From NCBI RefSeq assembly GCF_034661235.1, contig NZ_CP141059.1:3347501-3411500 (forward strand): a stretch of DNA of 64,000 bases, written 5' to 3'. This DNA is from Nocardioides bizhenqiangii (GTDB taxonomy: Bacteria > Actinomycetota > Actinomycetes > Propionibacteriales > Nocardioidaceae). Below the pieces are notes generated by a model. It made no database searches and had not been told where the DNA came from. It saw only the letters and a list, made by a program, of their open reading frames with translations. Shown piece after piece: positions 54,463-64,000 of this stretch (position 1 is the first letter of the stretch; each line of letters starts with the position of its first letter). A program made the position numbers and the translations under genes.

Positions 54463-55881
54463 TCAGGCCTCGGTCTGCTCGTCGTCGTCGGCCGGTGCCT
54501 CGGGCTCGACGACTGCCTCGGCCTCGGCCTCGGGGTCGCCGATCGTGCCGTCGGGGCGAAGGTTCTTGAGCTCGACGGGGTTACCGGAGGCGTCCTTGAC
54601 GGTCGCGCCCTCGACCAGCTGCGCGAGCGCCTTGCCGCGGCGGATCTCCTGCACCATCTCGGGCACGTGGTTGTGCTCGAGCATGTGGTTGACGAACTCC
54701 TGCGGGTCCTGGCCGGACTGCTGCGCGCGCCGCACCATGTGCTCGGTCAGCTCGCCCTGGTCGACGCCGATCTCGCCCTTGTCGGCGATCTCGTCGAGCA
54801 GGAACTGGGCGGCGACCGCGTCGCGGACCCGGCGGTCGAGGTCGGCCTCGAACTCCTCCTGGGTCTGGCCCTCCTCCTCGAGGTAGGCGTCCAGGGTCAT
54901 CCCGGCGTAGGAGAGCTGCTGCTCGACGCTCTCACGCCGGGCGTTGAGCTCCTCGGTGACGAGGGTCTCGGGCAACGGGATCTCGACGCGGTCGAGCAGC
55001 GCCTCGAGGACGGCGTCGCGCGCGGCCGCGGCCTGTTCGAGCCGCTTGCCGCGGGCCAGCCGCTCCCGGACGTCGTCCTGGAGCTCGGCGAAGGTGTCGA
55101 ACTCGGAGGCCATCTGCGCGAAGTCGTCGTCGAGCTCGGGGAGCTCCTGCTCCTGGACCTGGCTCACGGCCACGGCCACCTCGACGTCCTCGCCGACCAG
55201 GTCGCCGTTGACGAGCTGGGAGGTGAAGACCTTCTCCTCGCCGGCGGAGACGCCGACGAGCGCCTCGTCGAGGCCGTCGATCATGCCACCGCGGCCGACC
55301 TGGTAGGAGAAGCCGGAGATCTCGGCGCCCTCGACGGCCTCGCCGTCCTTGGTCGCCTTGAGGTCGAGGACGACGAAGTCGCCGTCCTGGGCCGGACGCT
55401 CGACGTCGATCAGGGTGCCGAACCGGGCGCGCAGCGCGTCGACCTGCTCGGTGACGTCGTCCTCGCTCACCTCGATGTCGTCGACCGACACCTCGAGGCC
55501 GTCGGTCTCCGGCAGCACGATCTCGGGCTTGATGTCGACCTCGGCGGTGAACTCGAGGGGGCCGTCGTCGTCGTACTTGACGACCTCGACGTCGGGCTGG
55601 GCGAGCGGGACCAGGTCGTTGGCCTGCAGCGCCTCGATGTACTTGGTGCCGAGGACGTCGTTGAGCGCCTCCTCGCGGGCGGCGCCGGGGAACTGGCGGT
55701 CGATGATCGCGGGCGGCACCTTCCCCTTGCGGAACCCGGGGATGTTGATCTGCTTCGCGATCTTCTGGTACGCCGCGTCGAGGCTCGGCTTGAGCTCCTC
55801 GAAGGGCACCTCGACGGTCAGCTTGGCCCTGGTCGGGCTCAAGGTCTCGACGGCGCTCTTCACAGGCTTGTTCTCCTTCAT
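54463..55881 (-). CDS. tig: Trigger factor (ribosome-bound chaperone/prolyl isomerase)
   Basis: 472 residues. N-terminal ribosome-binding domain (VETLSPTRAKLTVEVPFEELKPSLDAAYQKIAKQINIPGFRKGKVPP, GFRxGxxP signature), FKBP-type PPIase domain (about 160-245, DGDFVVLDLKATKDG; VGRGGMIDGLDEALVG), and helical chaperone arms. An acidic C-terminal tail (about 440-472) is typical of actinobacteria. ATG 55881 is used, since a longer frame would run back through the tRNA-Pro gene. Confidence 0.95.
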   Translation of the reverse strand: MKENKPVKSAVETLSPTRAKLTVEVPFEELKPSLDAAYQKIAKQINIPGFRKGKVPPAIIDRQFPGAAREEALNDVLGTKYIEALQANDLVPLAQPDVEVVKYDDDGPLEFTAEVDIKPEIVLPETDGLEVSVDDIEVSEDDVTEQVDALRARFGTLIDVERPAQDGDFVVLDLKATKDGEAVEGAEISGFSYQVGRGGMIDGLDEALVGVSAGEEKVFTSQLVNGDLVGEDVEVAVAVSQVQEQELPELDDDFAQMASEFDTFAELQDDVRERLARGKRLEQAAAARDAVLEALLDRVEIPLPETLVTEELNARRESVEQQLSYAGMTLDAYLEEEGQTQEEFEADLDRRVRDAVAAQFLLDEIADKGEIGVDQGELTEHMVRRAQQSGQDPQEFVNHMLEHNHVPEMVQEIRRGKALAQLVEGATVKDASGNPVELKNLRPDGTIGDPEAEAEAVVEPEAPADDDEQTEA

Positions 55882-55897
55882 GGATATGAGTGATGCG

Positions 55898-55970
55898 TCG
55901 GGGCGACAGGACTCGAACCTGCGATCTCCTGCTCCCAAAGCAGGCGCGCTAGCCACTACGCTACGCCCCG
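55898..55970 (-). tRNA. tRNA-Pro (anticodon TGG)
   Basis: Acceptor arms CGGGGCG/CGCCCCG, anticodon stem CCTGC-TTTGGGA-GCAGG giving TGG, T-arm GGTTCGAGTCC, discriminator A. 3' CCA not encoded. Lies 16 bases upstream of tig. Confidence 0.95.
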
Positions 55971-56039
55971 CCAAGAGGCTTCCGACGAGGCGCCGGATCC
56001 CGCCCGAAGGCGGCACCGGCAAGCCCGACGAAGGCTCCT

Positions 56040-56113
56040 TGGAGCGGATGACGGGAATCGAACCCGCGTAGCCAGTTTGGAAGACTGGGGCTCTACCATT
56101 GAGCTACATCCGC
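56040..56113 (-). tRNA. tRNA-Gly (anticodon TCC), CCA encoded
   Basis: Acceptor GCGGATG/CATCCGC, anticodon loop CTTCCAA giving TCC, T-arm GGGTTCGATTCCC, discriminator T, followed by CCA in the DNA (56040-56042). 69 bases from the tRNA-Pro gene. Confidence 0.95.
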
Positions 56114-56222
56114 GCACGTGCAAACGCGGATGTCATGGTGCCACAGGCACGGTCATCGGCCCCAACCAGCGAGCGCCCTGAGACCGTCCGAGGACGAGGC
56201 CGGTCTCAGAGCAGGTGCGAAG

Positions 56223-56280
56223 ATCGAGTAGCGCCACGGCTGAGCCTGCGAGGCCGTGACGCGCGTATCGAGATCCGGTG
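56223..56280. repeat. Dispersed palindromic repeat near tRNAs
   Basis: ATCGAGTAGCGCCACGGCTG ... GCGTATCGAGATCCGGTG, between tRNA-Gly and the end of the phosphatase gene. Confidence 0.7.
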
Positions 56281-56299
56281 AGACGGACGCTGACCGCAA

Positions 56300-57349
56300 T
56301 CAGCGGCGGTGCACCAGCAGCAGTGCCCGGTCGTCGTCGCGCGAGCCGACCTTGGCCGCGAGCCGTTCCGCGAGGCCGTCGAGCGAGTTGCGGAAGAGCT
56401 GCTCGGCGACACCCAGCATCTCGTCGATGCCGAGCTCGATGTCGCGCCGCGGCTCCTCCACCATGCCGTCGGTGTAGAGCAGCAGGACGTCGCCGGAGCC
56501 GAGCCGCCCCCGCCTCGGCTCGTAGTCGACCGAGGGGATGAGGCCGAGCACCGGGCCCTCCGTCTGGATCGCCAGCCAGCGTCCGGACCCGGCGAACCGC
56601 TGCACCGGCGGCGGATGACCGGCCGTCCGGAGCTCGTAGTCACCGGTCGCCAGGTCGAGCGAGAGGTGCACCGCCGTGGCGAAGCCCTCGTCCCAGTCGC
56701 GCTGGAGCAGGTAGTCGTTGGCGGCGGGCAGGAAGTGCCGGGGAGGGAGAGCACCGATCAGGCCGCCCATGGCGCCCGAGAGCTGGAGCGCCCGGGTGCC
56801 GGCCGCCTCTCCCTTGCCCGAGACGTCCACGACAGCCACCTCGAGCCGCCGGCCGTCCTCCCGCGTGGTCGCCACGACGAAGTCCCCGGCGAACGGCGAG
56901 CCGCCGGCCGAGGACAGGGCGGACTCGACCAGCCAGTTGTCCGGCAGCCGCGGGATCGTCCCCTGCGCCAGGATCCGGTCGCGCAGGTCGACGAGCATCG
57001 ACTCGCCGCGCCGCTGGCCGATCCCGAGCGTGCTGCGGCGCACGCTGATGACCAGGGCGATGACGCAGAGCAGGATCAGGATCGCCATCGCCGCGATCAG
57101 CCGCGGCGTGCTGGTGGGCTGCTGCATCTGGGCGATGAGGAGCGCGACGATGAGGAGGGCCAGCAGCCAGGTCATGGTCCGCGGACCCAGCAGCAGCGCT
57201 CCGAGCACCAGCGGCACGCTGAGCGCGGTGAACGGGACCTGCATCGGGTACATGCCGACGCCGAGGAGGATCGCGACAGCGAGCAGCACCAGCCCGAACA
57301 GGATCCAGAGCTCCGTGCCGAGTGACGTGATCGACCTGCGCGGGCTCAC
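56300..57349 (-). CDS. Membrane-bound SpoIIE/PP2C-type Ser/Thr phosphatase
   Basis: 349 residues from GTG 57349, overlapping the nei stop (GTGA). Four membrane helices in residues 10-110 (LWILFGLVLLAVAILLGVGM; TALSVPLVLGALLLG; WLLALLIVALLIA; LIAAMAILILLCVIALVISV), then a SpoIIE domain (about 150-348: GDFVVATTREDG, VAVVDVSGKGEAAG, LLLYTDGMVEEPRRD). Removes phosphate from anti-sigma antagonists in partner-switching pathways; no RsbV/RsbW gene is nearby. No GAF or PAS sensor, so the membrane part may sense. Confidence 0.88.
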   Translation of the reverse strand: MSPRRSITSLGTELWILFGLVLLAVAILLGVGMYPMQVPFTALSVPLVLGALLLGPRTMTWLLALLIVALLIAQMQQPTSTPRLIAAMAILILLCVIALVISVRRSTLGIGQRRGESMLVDLRDRILAQGTIPRLPDNWLVESALSSAGGSPFAGDFVVATTREDGRRLEVAVVDVSGKGEAAGTRALQLSGAMGGLIGALPPRHFLPAANDYLLQRDWDEGFATAVHLSLDLATGDYELRTAGHPPPVQRFAGSGRWLAIQTEGPVLGLIPSVDYEPRRGRLGSGDVLLLYTDGMVEEPRRDIELGIDEMLGVAEQLFRNSLDGLAERLAAKVGSRDDDRALLLVHRR

Positions 57350-58188
57350 CGCGCGGACCTCGACCGGAACGCCGGCTGGCACCGGCTGCACCAGAACAGG
57401 TTGCGACCGCCGAGCACCGTGGTGCTGACCGCGCGACCGCAGACGTGGCACGGCTGGCCGGCCCGGCGGTAGACGTAGACCTCTCCCCCGTGATCGTCGT
57501 CGCGCGGCGGACGGCCCATCGCCTCGGGCTCGTGCTCGGGACGGACCGTGTCGATGATGCCGGTGCGCACGCCCTCGGCCATCAGCACCACCAGGTCGTC
57601 CCACATCGCCTGCCACTGCCCCGACCGCAGGGTCCGTCCCGCGCGCAGCGGGTGGATCCGGTGCCGGAACAGCAGCTCGGCGCGATAGACGTTGCCGACG
57701 CCGGCGACCACGGACTGGTCCATCAGCAGCGTCCCGATCGGCGCCGCACTGCGGCTGATCCGCGCCCACGCGCGGTCCGGGTCGGCGTCCGGCCGGAGCG
57801 GGTCGGGGCCGATCCGGGCGACGACCGCGTCGCGCTCGGCGGTCGTGACCAGCGCGCAGATCGTGGCGCCCCGGAGGTCGGCGTACGCCTTGCCGTCGAC
57901 GCGGACCAGACGCAGCCGGACCTCCCCGACCGGCGCCGGGACGTCGGACACCAGGTCGTGGACGTCGAAGCTGCCGTAGAGGCCGAGGTGGACGTGGATG
58001 TGGCGGTCGCCGCCGACGTCGATGAAGAGGTGCTTGCCCCAGGTCTCGGCGCCGCGCACCTCGGTGCCGTCGAGCTGGGCGGCCGCCTCCGCGAACCGTC
58101 CCTGCGGACTCCCGACCCGCACCTGCTGGTCGCCGAAGACGTCGGTGACCTGGCGGGCGAGCCGGTGCAGGGTATGGCCTTCAGGCAT
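57346..58188 (-). CDS. nei: Formamidopyrimidine/endonuclease VIII-type DNA glycosylase
   Basis: 280 residues. MPEGHTLHRLAR start supplies catalytic Pro2/Glu3; GKHLFIDVGGDRHIHVHLGLYG holds the conserved Lys; H2TH (IGTLLMDQSVVAGVGNVYRAELLFRHRIHP) and C-terminal zinc finger (CHVCGRAV ... WCSRCQ) complete the enzyme. Excises oxidised pyrimidines or formamidopyrimidines. Resembles mycobacterial Nei1, also next to rpiB. Overlaps rpiB by eight bases upstream and the phosphatase downstream. Confidence 0.92.
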   Translation of the reverse strand: MPEGHTLHRLARQVTDVFGDQQVRVGSPQGRFAEAAAQLDGTEVRGAETWGKHLFIDVGGDRHIHVHLGLYGSFDVHDLVSDVPAPVGEVRLRLVRVDGKAYADLRGATICALVTTAERDAVVARIGPDPLRPDADPDRAWARISRSAAPIGTLLMDQSVVAGVGNVYRAELLFRHRIHPLRAGRTLRSGQWQAMWDDLVVLMAEGVRTGIIDTVRPEHEPEAMGRPPRDDDHGGEVYVYRRAGQPCHVCGRAVSTTVLGGRNLFWCSRCQPAFRSRSAR

Positions 58189-58702
58189 CGTCAGCCGGCC
58201 CGCCGGGGACCGAGCGGGCCGATGCGGGCAACGGAGGGAGCTCTCCGGTGGCTTCGTACGACGACATCTGGCCGATCCTGCGGGCGTGCCGCTCGTCGCC
58301 CGGGAACGGTGTGGTGAGGAAGACCTCGACCAGCCGGACCAGCTCCTCGAGCGAGTGCATCCGTCCGCCGACCGCGACCACCCAGGCGTCGTTGTGCTCG
58401 CGGGCCAGGGACGCGGTGTCCTCCGACCACGCGAGCGCCGCCCGGATCCCCTTCACCTTGTTGGCCGCGATCTGCTCGCCGTTGCCCGATCCGCCGATCA
58501 CCACGCCGAGGCTGTCGAGGCCGGCGGCCCGATCCCTCGCCACGCCCTCGGCCGCGCGCAGGCAGAAGACCGGGTAGTCGTCGAGGGCGTCGTACACGAA
58601 GGGACCGTGGTCGACCGGCTCGTAACCGTGTTCGGTCAGCCACCCGGTGAGGTGGCTCTTGAGGTCGAGACCGGCATGGTCGCAACCGAGGTGCACGCGC
58701 AT
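58181..58702 (-). CDS. rpiB: Ribose-5-phosphate isomerase B
   Basis: 173 residues. MRVHLGCDHAGLDLKSHLTGWL start, catalytic-site GGSGNGEQIAANKVKGIRAALAW, and HNDAWVVAVGGRM: the RpiB/LacA family. Interconverts ribose-5-P and ribulose-5-P. The usual Cys of Mycobacterium-unlike (E. coli) RpiB is replaced by Ser in GGSGNG, as in actinobacteria. An in-frame ATG three codons upstream is possible. Overlaps nei by eight bases. Confidence 0.94.
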   Translation of the reverse strand: MRVHLGCDHAGLDLKSHLTGWLTEHGYEPVDHGPFVYDALDDYPVFCLRAAEGVARDRAAGLDSLGVVIGGSGNGEQIAANKVKGIRAALAWSEDTASLAREHNDAWVVAVGGRMHSLEELVRLVEVFLTTPFPGDERHARRIGQMSSYEATGELPPLPASARSVPGGPADDA

Positions 58703-58737
58703 GGCGGACATCCTGGCAGAAACGACCGTCGCCCTTG

Positions 58738-60138
58738 TCAGAAGTGGTGCAGGCGGCGGGCGGCCTCCGCCACCGAGCCGCTCATCGACGGGTAGACCGT
58801 GAACGCCTGGGCGAGCTGGTCGGCCGTGATCGACTCCGCGACCGCCAGCGACACCGGGTGGATCAGCTCGCTCGCCCGAGGTCCGACCACGACCCCACCG
58901 ACGACGATCCCGGTGCCCGGCCGGCAGAACAGCTTCACGAAGCCGTCGTGCACGCCCTGCATCTTGGCGCGCGGGTTGCCGCGGAGCGGGAGCATCACCG
59001 TCTCGGCCTGGATCTCGCCCGCGTCGATGGCGCGCTGCGACCATCCGACGGTCGCGATCTCGGGGGCGGTGAACACGTTCGACGAGACCCGCTTGAGGTC
59101 GAGCGGCGCCACGGCGTCGCCGAGGAAGTGCCACATCGCGATCCGGCCCTGCATCGCGGCGACCGACGCCAGCATCAGGACTCCCGTGCAGTCGCCGGCC
59201 GCGTAGACGCCGCGCGCCGACGTACGCGACACCCGGTCGACCTTGACGAAGCCGCCGTCGTCGAGCGTCACCCCCGCCTCCTCCAGGCCGACGCCGGCGG
59301 TGTTCGGGACCGAGCCGAGCGCCAGGATGCAGTGCGATCCCTGGACCTCGCGGCCGTCGGTGAGCCGGACGGTCACGACGTCGCCGGAGCGGGTGACCGA
59401 CTCCATCCTCGACTGCCCGAGCACCTTCATGCCGCGGCGGGTGAGGACGTCCTCGAGCACCTGCGCCGCGTCGGCGTCCTCGCCGGGGAGCACCCGGTCG
59501 CGGGACGACACCAGGGTGACCGGGATCCCGAGCGCGAGGTAGGCGCTGGCGAACTCCGCGCCGGTCACGCCGGAACCGACCACGATCAGCTCGGTGGGCA
59601 CCTCGGTGAGGTCGTAGACCTGCTCCCAGGTGAGGATCCGCTCCCCGTCGGGCACCGCGCTCGGCAGGGTGCGCGGTGCGGCCCCGGTCGCCACCAGGAC
59701 CGCGTCGGCCGTGAGCGTCTCGGTGCCACCGTCGGCGAGCTCGGCGACGACGGCGCCCGGGCTGTCGAGCAGCCCGCGGCCGGGTACGACGCGCACCTTC
59801 TCCCGCTCGAGCCGGCGCGCGATGTCGGCGGACTGGTCGGAGGCGAGGCGCTTGACCCGGGCGTTGACCTTCGCCAGGTCGACCTCAAGCGTCGTGCTGA
59901 GGTCCCCCTGGTGGTCGCGCGCCTCGATGCCGAGCTCGGCGGCCTCCGCCATGTCGGTCATCAGCTCGGCTGTCGCGATCAGTGTCTTGCTCGGCACGCA
60001 GTCGGTGAGGACCGCCGAGCCACCCACCCCGTCGGTGTCGACGACGGTCACGTCGGCTCCGAGCTGCGCGGCGACCAGCGCCGACTCATACCCGCCAGGA
60101 CCGCCGCCGATGATCACCACGCGAGACATGGCGCTCAT
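58738..60138 (-). CDS. lpdA: LpdA-type NAD(P)H quinone dehydrogenase (flavoprotein disulfide reductase family)
   Basis: 466 residues. FAD site (VVIIGGGPGGYESALVAAQLG), NAD site (IVVGSGVTGAEFASAYL), second FAD site (GVYAAGDCTGVLMLASVA). The redox motif reads GGSAVLTDCVPSKT: only one Cys, where true dihydrolipoamide dehydrogenases have CxxxxC. This and the rest match mycobacterial LpdA (Rv3303c type), reported to reduce quinones with NAD(P)H rather than act on lipoamide. Start ATG 60138 or 60129. Distinct from the genuine lipoamide enzyme 660 bases away. Confidence 0.88.
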   Translation of the reverse strand: MSAMSRVVIIGGGPGGYESALVAAQLGADVTVVDTDGVGGSAVLTDCVPSKTLIATAELMTDMAEAAELGIEARDHQGDLSTTLEVDLAKVNARVKRLASDQSADIARRLEREKVRVVPGRGLLDSPGAVVAELADGGTETLTADAVLVATGAAPRTLPSAVPDGERILTWEQVYDLTEVPTELIVVGSGVTGAEFASAYLALGIPVTLVSSRDRVLPGEDADAAQVLEDVLTRRGMKVLGQSRMESVTRSGDVVTVRLTDGREVQGSHCILALGSVPNTAGVGLEEAGVTLDDGGFVKVDRVSRTSARGVYAAGDCTGVLMLASVAAMQGRIAMWHFLGDAVAPLDLKRVSSNVFTAPEIATVGWSQRAIDAGEIQAETVMLPLRGNPRAKMQGVHDGFVKLFCRPGTGIVVGGVVVGPRASELIHPVSLAVAESITADQLAQAFTVYPSMSGSVAEAARRLHHF

Positions 60139-60148
60139 TGTTGCAGCC

Positions 60149-60748
60149 TCAGTTGAGCCGGTTGCGGTAGCTGGGCAGCCGGAACGCCCGCTCGTAGTGC
60201 CCGCCCGCGAAGTCGGTCGAGCGGTTGCCGACCATTGCGATCACCGTGTGGCCCGCCCGCTCCAGCTCGCGGCGGCAGCGAGTCTTCCCATGGGCGATCG
60301 ACTCGGACCGGTATCGGCCGCAGACGGCTGCGAACCGGTAGCCCGCCCTCCCCAGCACCCGCGTGATGTCCGTCAGCTCGGACCGCCGTCGCGCCGTCGC
60401 GAAAGAGACCTTCACCCCATCCCGACGGGCGTGGGTGGCGAACCTCAGCACCGGCCGCACCGGCTCGGGGAACGCGTAGTGGCTGGCGATCGCCGTGTTG
60501 TCGATGTCCAGCACGATCGCCAGTCGTCCGCCGCCGCGCTCCACCCGGCGGTCCAACCACCTGTGGGATCCCCTCATCGCGGCCCGCACGTCGGCGAGCC
60601 ACTGCTTCTTCGTCGGCAGTGGTCGTGCGGCGGCGGGTACGGCCGGCTGGAGCGCGAGGAGAAGCACGAGGCAGAGGAGGACACGGATCAGGGAACGGAG
60701 ATCTCGATACGTCCGGTCGCGGGCTCGCAAGCTCGCCCGCGCGGACAC
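60149..60748 (-). CDS. Exported HAD-family acid phosphatase-like protein
   Basis: About 199 residues from GTG 60748. Signal-type hydrophobic stretch LIRVLLCLVLLLALQPAVPA ending AAARP, then HAD motif I LAIVLDIDNTAIA (DxDxT), motif II region VSFATARRR and motif III/IV IAMVGNRSTDF. Resembles the class B/plant acid phosphatase-type HAD group. The start is uncertain: the basic N-region before the signal is encoded by a dispersed repeat (60701-60757), and GTG 60793 is also in frame. Follows lpdA's start by ten bases on the same strand. Confidence 0.75.
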   Translation of the reverse strand: MSARASLRARDRTYRDLRSLIRVLLCLVLLLALQPAVPAAARPLPTKKQWLADVRAAMRGSHRWLDRRVERGGGRLAIVLDIDNTAIASHYAFPEPVRPVLRFATHARRDGVKVSFATARRRSELTDITRVLGRAGYRFAAVCGRYRSESIAHGKTRCRRELERAGHTVIAMVGNRSTDFAGGHYERAFRLPSYRNRLN

Positions 60749-60757
60749 TCGATCTCT
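60701..60757. repeat. Dispersed palindromic repeat at HAD gene start
   Basis: ATCTCGATACGTCCGGTCGC ... GCGCGGACACTCGAT: inverted-type copy that overlaps the 5' end of the HAD gene and lies just downstream of lpd. Confidence 0.65.
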
Positions 60758-60800
60758 TCGTCCGACGGCGCCCGCTCGCAGGCTCGCGGCCACCTGGACT

Positions 60801-62198
<1,398 letters not shown>

Positions 62199-62314
62199 AG
62201 GCGCCAGCGTAATGGCCGCGCCAGCGCTTGTGCTCACCGCGGCCGTGCGCGAGAGTGCCCGCAGAGTCGGCGGTATCTCGTGGCCGCCGGCACGTCTCGA
62301 AGGAGCTCCCTCTC

Positions 62315-63478
62315 GTGTCCATCATCCGTGCCCTTCTTCTCACCTGCGCGCTCGTGGCGACCGGCCTGGTCGCGGCTCCCGCTCCGCCGGCGACCGCCGG
62401 CCCGGCGGTCAACGTGATCGTCACGCTCGCCCCCTCCGCCGATCCTGGATCGGCGTCGCGGGCTCTCCTCGGCAGCAGCGGCGAGGTCAGCCACATCTAC
62501 CGCCACGCCATCAACGGCTTCGCGGCGTCCGTCCCCGAAGCCCTCCTCTCCGTCCTGCGCGGCGACGCCCGCGTGCGGAGGATCGAGATCGATCGCGGTG
62601 TCCGTGCCAGCGACACCCAGACGCCGACGCCGAGCTGGGGCATCGACCGGATCGACCAGCGCGACCTGCCGCTCAACAACTCCTACACCTACGGGCCGAC
62701 CGGCAGCGGCGTGAACGCCTACGTGGTGGACACCGGGATCCTGACCACCCACCCGGACTTCGGGGGGCGGGCGTCCCACGGCACCGACACTGTCGACGGC
62801 GACGCGAACGCGACCGACTGCAACGGACACGGCACGCACGTGGCCGGCACCGTCGGCGGGTCGGCCTACGGGGTGGCCAAGAGCGCGCGGCTGATCGCGG
62901 TGCGCGTCCTGGGCTGCGACGGCTCCGGCAGCACCGCCGGCGTGATCGCCGGGCTCGACTGGGTCGTCGCCCACCACCAGGCAGGCGTTCCTGCCGTGGC
63001 GAACATGAGCCTGGGCGGCGCCGCCTCGCTGGCGCTGGACGACGCGGTCCGCCGCGTCATCGCCGACGGCGTGACCATGGCCGTCGCCGCGGGCAACGAG
63101 AACACCGACGCCTGCCGCAAGTCACCGGCGCGCACCGCGCAGGCGCTCACGGTCGCCGCCAGCGACCGCAACGACGCCCGCGCGTCGTTCTCCAACAGGG
63201 GCAGCTGCGTGGACCTGTTCGCGCCCGGCGTCGACATCACGTCGGCGTGGCTCGCCAACGGGTCGCAGACGATCAGCGGGACGTCGATGGCCGCACCGCA
63301 CGTGGCCGGCGTGGCTGCGCAGTACCTCACCACCCACCCGGGCGCCTCGCCGAGCGAGGTCTCGGCGGCAGTCCTCGCCCGCACCACCAAGGACAAGATC
63401 AGCGGGACCGACCGGACCTGCGTGCTGATCCTGTGCTCGGTCGCCACGCCGAACAACGATCTCCTCGTCAGCTACTGA
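62315..63478 (+). CDS. Secreted subtilisin-like serine protease (S8)
   Basis: 387 residues from GTG 62315 (AAGGAG nine bases upstream). Signal peptide ([22 protein letters not shown] ... ATA-GP), inhibitor I9-like propeptide (about 30-105, [19 protein letters not shown]), then the proteinase K-type catalytic domain: Asp in AYVVDTGI, His in NGHGTHVAG, Ser in [11 protein letters not shown]. Four or more Cys suggest disulfides. Extracellular protease; no operon partner. Confidence 0.93.
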   Translation: MSIIRALLLTCALVATGLVAAPAPPATAGPAVNVIVTLAPSADPGSASRALLGSSGEVSHIYRHAINGFAASVPEALLSVLRGDARVRRIEIDRGVRASDTQTPTPSWGIDRIDQRDLPLNNSYTYGPTGSGVNAYVVDTGILTTHPDFGGRASHGTDTVDGDANATDCNGHGTHVAGTVGGSAYGVAKSARLIAVRVLGCDGSGSTAGVIAGLDWVVAHHQAGVPAVANMSLGGAASLALDDAVRRVIADGVTMAVAAGNENTDACRKSPARTAQALTVAASDRNDARASFSNRGSCVDLFAPGVDITSAWLANGSQTISGTSMAAPHVAGVAAQYLTTHPGASPSEVSAAVLARTTKDKISGTDRTCVLILCSVATPNNDLLVSY

Positions 63479-63529
63479 CGCCACCGCGGCGGCGTACGAC
63501 GCGCCGTGCAGGTCCTCTAGCCTGTGCGC

Positions 63530-63982
63530 GTGACGTCGTACGCCGCCTACGGGACCAACCTGGACCCTGCCCGGATGGGCGAGCGGTGTCCCCACTCCCC
63601 GCTCCAGACGACGGGCTGGCTCACCGGGTGGCGGCTGACCTTCGGCGGTGAGGAGCACGGGTGGGACGGCTCGCTCGCGACCATCGTCCAGGATCCGCTG
63701 GAGCAGGTCTTCGTCGCTCTGTACGACCTGAGCCCGCAGGACGAGCCGCTGCTGGACCAGTGGGAGTCGGCTGACTCCGGTCTCTACCGCAAGACGAAGG
63801 TCCGGGTCGCGACCCTGACCGGCTCGGTCGTCGCGTGGACCTACGTGCTCGACGCCTACGAGGGCGGGCTGCCCTCGGCGTCGTACCTCGGCGTGCTGGC
63901 CGACGCCGCCGAGGCCGCCGACGCACCCGACGACTACGTCGCCGCGCTCCGGCGCCGCCCCTGCCGCTCGACGGGCCTGTAA
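63530..63982 (+). CDS. Gamma-glutamylcyclotransferase-like (GGCT) protein
   Basis: 150 residues from GTG 63530. YAAYGTNLDPARM is the substrate-loop signature (YGSN type), and LYDLSPQDEPLLDQWES fits the acid-base region of the BtrG/GGCT fold. Cleaves gamma-glutamyl amides in known relatives; substrate here unknown. TAGCCT at 63518-63523 lies six bases before GTG 63530, which supports it over GTG 63524. 18 bases remain to the window end, with no feature. Confidence 0.8.
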   Translation: MTSYAAYGTNLDPARMGERCPHSPLQTTGWLTGWRLTFGGEEHGWDGSLATIVQDPLEQVFVALYDLSPQDEPLLDQWESADSGLYRKTKVRVATLTGSVVAWTYVLDAYEGGLPSASYLGVLADAAEAADAPDDYVAALRRRPCRSTGL

Positions 63983-64000
63983 CCCGTCCCGCCCCGGGGT

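Noticed and set aside
55882..56022. Longer trigger factor start at 56022
   Set aside because: It would read through the tRNA-Pro gene; ATG 55881 gives the normal N-terminus.

Overview
The window is chromosomal DNA of a high-GC Gram-positive bacterium, most likely a Nocardioides-like actinobacterium (inference). The reasons are the very high GC content, frequent GTG starts, F420-type enzymes (LLM and PPOX families), many genes with TANNNT six to eight bases before the start codon (probably leaderless mRNAs), and a block clpX-clpP2-clpP1-tig-lipase-nei-rpiB in the same order as I recall in mycobacteria. There is no rRNA, CRISPR array, integrase or transposase.

Layout. 1-22.8 kb is a dense, core-like region: a truncated epoxide hydrolase with a divergent WYL regulator, a DUF885 metallopeptidase-like protein, a YcaQ-type DNA glycosylase, an ECF sigma factor with a membrane-anchored partner, Maf, an acyl-CoA dehydrogenase, an F420-reductase-like protein, an acyl-CoA carboxylase alpha chain, a bacterial PH-domain pair, a PemK/MazF-like protein, pyruvate carboxylase flanked by two RTX-repeat proteins, a SpoIID-domain protein and valS.

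23-49 kb looks like an accessory region between valS and clpX, with longer gene-poor gaps. It holds a tightly overlapping four-gene redox operon (Fe-S protein, FAD oxidase, unknown small protein, LLM flavin/F420 enzyme) behind a CRP-like site; a PPOX F420 protein; LysR/EamA; an ice-binding DUF3494 protein coupled to a sortase; MarR/quinone oxidoreductase and TetR/cupin pairs with visible operators; a GFA protein; a two-component system; a large secreted M14 carboxypeptidase; and a flavohemoglobin - DivIVA-like - nitric oxide synthase operon. A decayed copy of the 3' part of clpX marks its right edge.

49.6-64 kb is core again: the ClpXP protease, trigger factor, a lipase, two tRNAs (Pro, Gly), a SpoIIE-type phosphatase, Nei, RpiB, two flavoprotein disulfide reductase-family enzymes, a HAD phosphatase, a subtilase and a gamma-glutamylcyclotransferase-like protein.

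A family of imperfect palindromic repeats containing GTCGAGTAG and GTATCGAGA is scattered between genes. It has moved into gene ends: in two genes its TAG is the stop codon. The most unusual system is the NO operon, which combines NO synthesis, a flavohemoglobin and a polar-growth-type coiled-coil protein, with a perfect 20-bp palindrome over the synthase ribosome binding site.
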